DNA of 64,000 nt, from contig QLIY01000032.1 in NCBI GenBank assembly GCA_003260075.1, forward strand, positions 1-64,000, given 5' to 3'. The stretch comes from Phallusia mammillata. Its lineage: Eukaryota; Chordata; Ascidiacea; Phlebobranchia; Ascidiidae. Within the stretch, counting starts at the first letter, position 1, and each line of letters begins with the position of its first letter. A model generated the notes under the pieces. It did no database searches and was not told the origin of the DNA. It worked only from the letters and a program-made list of their open reading frames with translations. Shown here one piece after another: positions 59,820 to 64,000 of this stretch. Position numbers and translations under genes: made by a program.

Positions 59820-60677
59820 ACCAGAAGTCCAAAAAGTCGGCGATTCGTACAGAGAAATAGTTCCCTACACAATTTGCCGACCAAGGACTAGAACTGAGAA
59901 ACAGAAATACAACAACGAGCCACAATCGAACAATGTTATTGACAGATCGCTTGCTCACACTGCGGCCAGTTGCGTCAAACTGCGTTTTTAATGTCGTTCA
60001 GTGAAGAGTGCTTAAGACAGGAGTGCAGTGAGCGTGAAAAGATGGACAGCACTTACATAACCTTTATTAGGGTGTGTCGTACCGTTGATGGGAAATGGGG
60101 TACAGCATTTTTTTCAGTTTTGAAACTATTTAACTTACAACCAAATAAACCGAAAATTACTATGGTACATACCTCGTGGACGTCGTTGTTATGCAAAAGA
60201 GCAGCTTTTAAAAGTATTTAAATGTGTTTTATTCTTTATTATGGTTATATTCTAAAACGTAAATATTGCGTTTTCAGGCAGAAACTTTTGTTGTTGTTTG
60301 GTAGTTTAGGGAACTGGTTAATACGTGGCATTTAATAGAATATTTTTTTAAATAGGTACAGGAATTACTAACCTAATAAATTTATTTACTTTTTGCCCTA
60401 GATCTGTTTGTACTGTATTTTGCTCCTTGGCGATTGCCCACTGCAAATCACGATATAACAAGAATCCACTGAGCGTCGAATTCCATCTCAGGCTACATTT
60501 TTCTAGCCTGCGCTTTGTCACATGGGAATGCTTGGTGACCGGCTGATTCGGTATAACTCCTTCAATAGGCCTGGCGTACTATATGATTTATTGGTCGAAA
60601 CGTGCTTATATTAAATCCGTAAACGTTGATTTTTCAAATTCAAATTACCCATTTTTGAATTAATTTATTTCGTCACT

Positions 60678-63600
60678 TTAAATCCCGATAGCTGGACACG
60701 TGACCTCCAAAGTGGGAAGGAGATCGTTCCAGAAATAAACCTGCTTCCCGCGTAAATACGATGACGACTGGATTGGAGAATCCAAGTCCAAATACCGTTT
60801 GTTGTTGGCGTCGTAAAGTGGCCACGATTGACTTGTAGATGACCCGTACTCGTCCAAATTCGGGTCACTGAATAACAAAAATATATTGGACAATCAAACT
60901 AAACTATATCGGTTGCCAGTGACTTAATTTTTATGTAGATTGCAAACAAATTTCAAATTCCTGCTAATTGCTGACTCGGCAATTATTGTTCCCGTAAACT
61001 CCTATGCCCTGTTGCGTTACCTATCGGAAATTCCCGAACCTGGCTACTGTGAGTTCTTACGTTGGTAGTTTCACCTTATCTGTGACTGGAAGGTTATATT
61101 TGTAGAAAATAAAAGCGTTGTTTTTCAGTTTGTAGCATTTATGTAAACGCAGATTCACATCCACCCGCCTAAAAACACGAACCAACCCCAATCCAGGCTT
61201 GACTTAAAACTTTACACCAATCAGCAACTGATATTTAATACGTGTTCATATCGCTGCACTCACCCAGTTTTGACGAAATTTGTCCAGTAAGTGATGACGC
61301 TGTAGGTTAGACTTGCGTCATCAGGGTACTGACCTTCAGAACTGAATGACCTCACTACATCCCCCCACACATAAGGAACCTCCGCTCCATGTATTGCGCC
61401 TGAAAGCATAAAGGTTTTAAGTCAGTGGTTCCCACTTGATATATAACTTTTTGAAGTTGATAAAACACCCATTTTTTAATGATCTGTGTATGGCAGTGGT
61501 TCCCAACCTTACGTGGATCATGGCCCCCTTAAAGTAACTTTTTGGTCTCGTGGCCCCCTTCAAGTTACCTTGAAGGACCTGTGGCCCCCTTAAAATGTAG
61601 ATAGCAATCTCGCGTTGGAATGCGGTATTAATTTTGGCCTTAAACAGTAATAGAGTAAATGAGCGTGATAAACCTCACTATAAACAAATAGTATGTGAAA
61701 TAGTCCATTAAATTCGGGAACAATGTTAAAGTGAAAAGGACTTTTAGTGGGTGTTTCTTGTGAATCTACGCCCGTGGCCCCCCGGAACACAGCTCGTGGG
61801 GGCCATGGGCCCTGGTTGGGAACCACTGGTGTATGGTTTAGATTAGAATCTACTACGAAAAGTGAACGAGCTAACACCACGTGCTTCGTCACGCTTGACT
61901 TACCAACCCACTCGGGATACGATTTCTGTGCGTCGCTGAAACTCGCTACTCGTGAGAATTGGTAGAAATGAACACTGGATCCCGAATTAGACGCAGCGTC
62001 GGCAAGCTGACTCAAAGGCGCCACATAGTGTTGGTCGGTGAACATCTGCAAAACTTCCTCCTGGACTTCCTGCAGAGATAACAAGTAATAAGCGCCTTAA
62101 TTAAGCCATAACAAAAGCATATGTTAGCATGTACAAAGGGACAAAAGGGTTACATGCATCAATAAAACTTTAAAACTGTTTAAACCTTAGGGTCCAATTT
62201 ATTTTGAATAAAGCGGACACGGGAGGTAACAAATAAACGTTTATAGGTATGTCCTAAATACGCCACGACACAAAAATGGATAAAGAAATAACTGTGTTTA
62301 ACGAAACGCAAAGCGATTTATCAAGGCTATTCACAAGCTATTCTGCATTAAGCAGAACTATCTGTAAAGTTCGGTTCATAGACAAAGTTGTTAGTTCGGT
62401 AGAAGGTGGAGTAAGAGTTACATTCACACCTATTCGCACTTTCTCATATCGGTTGGTGGTTTAATGTACTTGTCAAAAGATTTGATTAAAATGTAGAAAG
62501 GATTTAAGGCACATTTCATTTACAGTACCGTACGTGTCAAAAGATTTAATTCACACATCAAAATTTTGCATTGGGATGTCTCAATCTTCATTGACTAACC
62601 ATAAAAAGTACTATACTTTGTAATCACGCAGTGACTGCAAAGAGGTTTTAAAAGGGCGTCACAAAATAAGGTACTATCTACCTGTTGGTTGGTGTTAAAC
62701 TGTGGGTCGCTCCACATCGTATAAGTGACATCAATATCACTGGTCCCTAAACCGTATGTCGCAGCAAACTTGTTCTCCACCACCTGATGCAAATCATCAG
62801 CGTTTTGAGCCGAAGTCACAGTTTCCCAGTCTGTGGTGCCGTCCGCAGCGTTCACACCTATAATGGACAGGAAATATATGAGTGACGTTTTGATTGTAGA
62901 AATATATGGTTGTATCGTATTTGGTTAGCGGTATATATTTATTTCAATAGGTACGTCGGGTCCCATGTCTACGCTTTGACCCATAGGTACGCCTGGCCCT
63001 AAAAAGCGCTTGGAGTAAAATTGTCTTAGTTTTCTCTAAAAATCAATGCTTTAAATATAGTTGCCCCCAAACCACCATTAACCCAAGCAGTAAATATTAC
63101 GTAAATATGCGAGGTAATTATTCGGCTAATCCGGACCCTTTTAAACCAAAACAATTGTCCAGATTATGCAAAGATCCCGATTAACCGATGTCGATTAGTT
63201 AAAGCCTCACCAAATTACAAATCATTTGTACCTTAAGTTTTGTACGAATTAAACGCAGATACAAATTAACCGAACTCGGTTTAACCGAGGATTACTGTAC
63301 ATTTCACTTCGGAAAACTTGGCATAAGCATGCGTGATATTTGACGCCAAACTGACTTCACGTTTTACAGATGGTATCTTTTCAAAATTTCAACGCACCCA
63401 TCAAGTAGGACCATTGTGATAAAGTTGCGGAATCCATGAGATTTTGCGGGTCGTCCGGTAGAAAGTAATTATCAACCACTGGAGCAAATTGAAGATTGTT
63501 CTGCGCTGTGACCAATTCCTGCACGGTTTTGCCTCGTAAGCAAGCCACCTGCGTAACATATTTGAAAACATGTAAACATGATTGTCAAAAATATCTTGGT

Positions 63601-64000
63601 TAGGCGAAAATTAAAACAGGTTGCACAGACAAATCCAGATAATCGCTAAATTCGTTTAATTGCATAGGGATCTTAAATCCGGATCGCAGCAATTTGTTTA
63701 CAAAATCACCCGGTTTATCGCATAATCCGGATAATTGCACAAAAGGTTGACAAATTGGTTATGCGATTAACCGAATTTGTTTATATTTTTGTCTAGAAAA
63801 CGTCCCTGGAAATTTTAAATGCAGCCCCAGCAACAGGGCGTTTATAGATACAAGTTGAAATCTGTCTTTTTGTGAATTTTGGCAAGAAAATCAGGCGGTA
63901 CGCGATCGGTACAAGGTTCAGAACTTTTGTTCTGGGCTACAAACTTAGCTTTTGATCTTGTCGTGATAATTCCTTCTTACCAAACTATCCGATGCGCTAG
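60678..64000 (-). CDS. Carboxylesterase/cholinesterase-family protein, C-terminal part
   Basis: A serine hydrolase of the alpha/beta-hydrolase type-B carboxylesterase family. Six exons on the minus strand are in perfect phase: 64000-63981 (partial), 63548-63398, 62857-62682, 62069-61904, 61399-61264 and 60867-60678 (stop TAA). They give about 279 residues, roughly the last half of the family's usual 550-600. Landmarks: FAPVVDNYFLPDDP, the GVNAADGT loop carrying the catalytic acid as Asp, YPEWVGAIHGAEVPYVWG with the catalytic His, VITYWTNFVKTGDPN, and QVYFWNDLLPTLEVTCP near the end. The catalytic Ser (GESAG) lies outside the window. There is no C-terminal ER-retention or membrane tail, so secretion is possible. 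True acetylcholinesterase, a bile-salt-lipase-like enzyme and a general carboxylesterase remain open. A complete hAT element sits in the intron 61400-61903 and a pogo-like element in 62858-63397. Confidence 0.9.
61494..61828. mobile_element. Complete non-autonomous hAT element (335 bp)
   Basis: It begins CAGTGGTTCCCAACC and ends GGTTGGGAACCACTG, perfect inverted ends over 15 bases. It is flanked by the exact 8-bp duplication GTGTATGG (61486-61493 and 61829-61836). Internally GTGGCCCCCTT is repeated three times. It lies in an intron of the carboxylesterase gene. Confidence 0.92.
63111..63297. mobile_element. Pogo/Tigger-like MITE
   Basis: The right end AACCGAGGATTACTG followed by TA is the inverse of the diverged left end GGTAATTATTCGGCTAATCC. 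It is related to the copy at 44049-44207, sharing GATTAGTTAAAGCC and ACATTTGTAC-like blocks. It lies in a carboxylesterase intron. Confidence 0.65.
63625..63790. repeat. Possible MITE with inverted TAATCCGG motifs
   Basis: ACAAATCCAGATAATCGC near 63629 and GCGATTAACCGAATTTGT near 63764 are diverged inverted copies, with ATAATCCGGATAAT inside. Probably another pogo-type remnant. Confidence 0.35.

Larger units (their letters stand above)
52499..60660. other. Gene-poor region with repeats and joins
   Basis: It holds seven C-runs with duplicated flanks, one hAT element (55630), a GA-rich microsatellite (55085) and one orphan ORF (58453). No domain-bearing exon was seen on either strand. Confidence 0.5.

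Noticed and set aside
59458-59991. Threonine/arginine-rich ORFs around 59.6 kb
   Set aside because: They are split by a C-run duplication and show no domain. Possibly a mobile-element remnant, but not supportable.
1-64000. CRISPR array, bacterial operons or integrated virus
   Set aside because: No regular short repeats with spacers, no ribosome-binding-site-led operons and no viral replication or capsid genes. All recognised genes are intron-containing animal genes.

Overview
This is a eukaryotic (metazoan) window. Coding sequence is split into short exons with GT-AG introns, the non-coding DNA is AT-rich, and small non-autonomous DNA transposons are scattered through it. Four genes have recognisable animal domains: a Fringe glycosyltransferase, a delta-type protocadherin, a multi-EGF protein and a carboxylesterase/cholinesterase-family protein. 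The compact introns and strong allelic divergence fit a highly heterozygous marine invertebrate. A tunicate is my best guess, but nothing in the window proves it.

Layout. 1-5.9 kb: repeats and assembly joins, no gene recognised. 5.9-9.8 kb (+): Fringe, seven exons traced, the first exon not found. 9.8-13.1 kb: intergenic. 13.1-34.4 kb (+): a delta-protocadherin with seven cadherin repeats, one membrane segment and a multi-exon cytoplasmic tail. Two long introns (about 7 kb each) separate the tail exons, and one tail exon can either end the protein or splice onward. 36.5-38.1 kb (-): a small gene I cannot name, three exons traced. 40.0-50.0 kb (-): a secreted-type protein with at least five EGF modules. 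52.5-60.6 kb: repeats and joins with one orphan ORF. 60.7-64.0 kb (-): the last six exons of a type-B carboxylesterase that continues past the window end. Three of the four recognised genes act at the cell surface or in the secretory pathway, but I see no operon-like or functional link between them.

The dominant unexplained structure is technical. There are 38 homopolymer runs of ten or more bases, all of C on the given strand and none of G. Most separate two near-identical copies of the same flanking sequence. I read them as gap placeholders (N rewritten as C) between contig ends that overlap or come from the two haplotypes. This explains the local 'tandem duplications', the long proline-coding ORFs, and a reading-frame conflict in the protocadherin tail. 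I found no convincing new biological system. The best biological leads are the alternative protocadherin tails, a GC-AG intron in Fringe, the unnamed gene at 36.5-38.1 kb, the architecture of the EGF protein, and three hAT-type elements with flanking 8-bp duplications, two of them exact.
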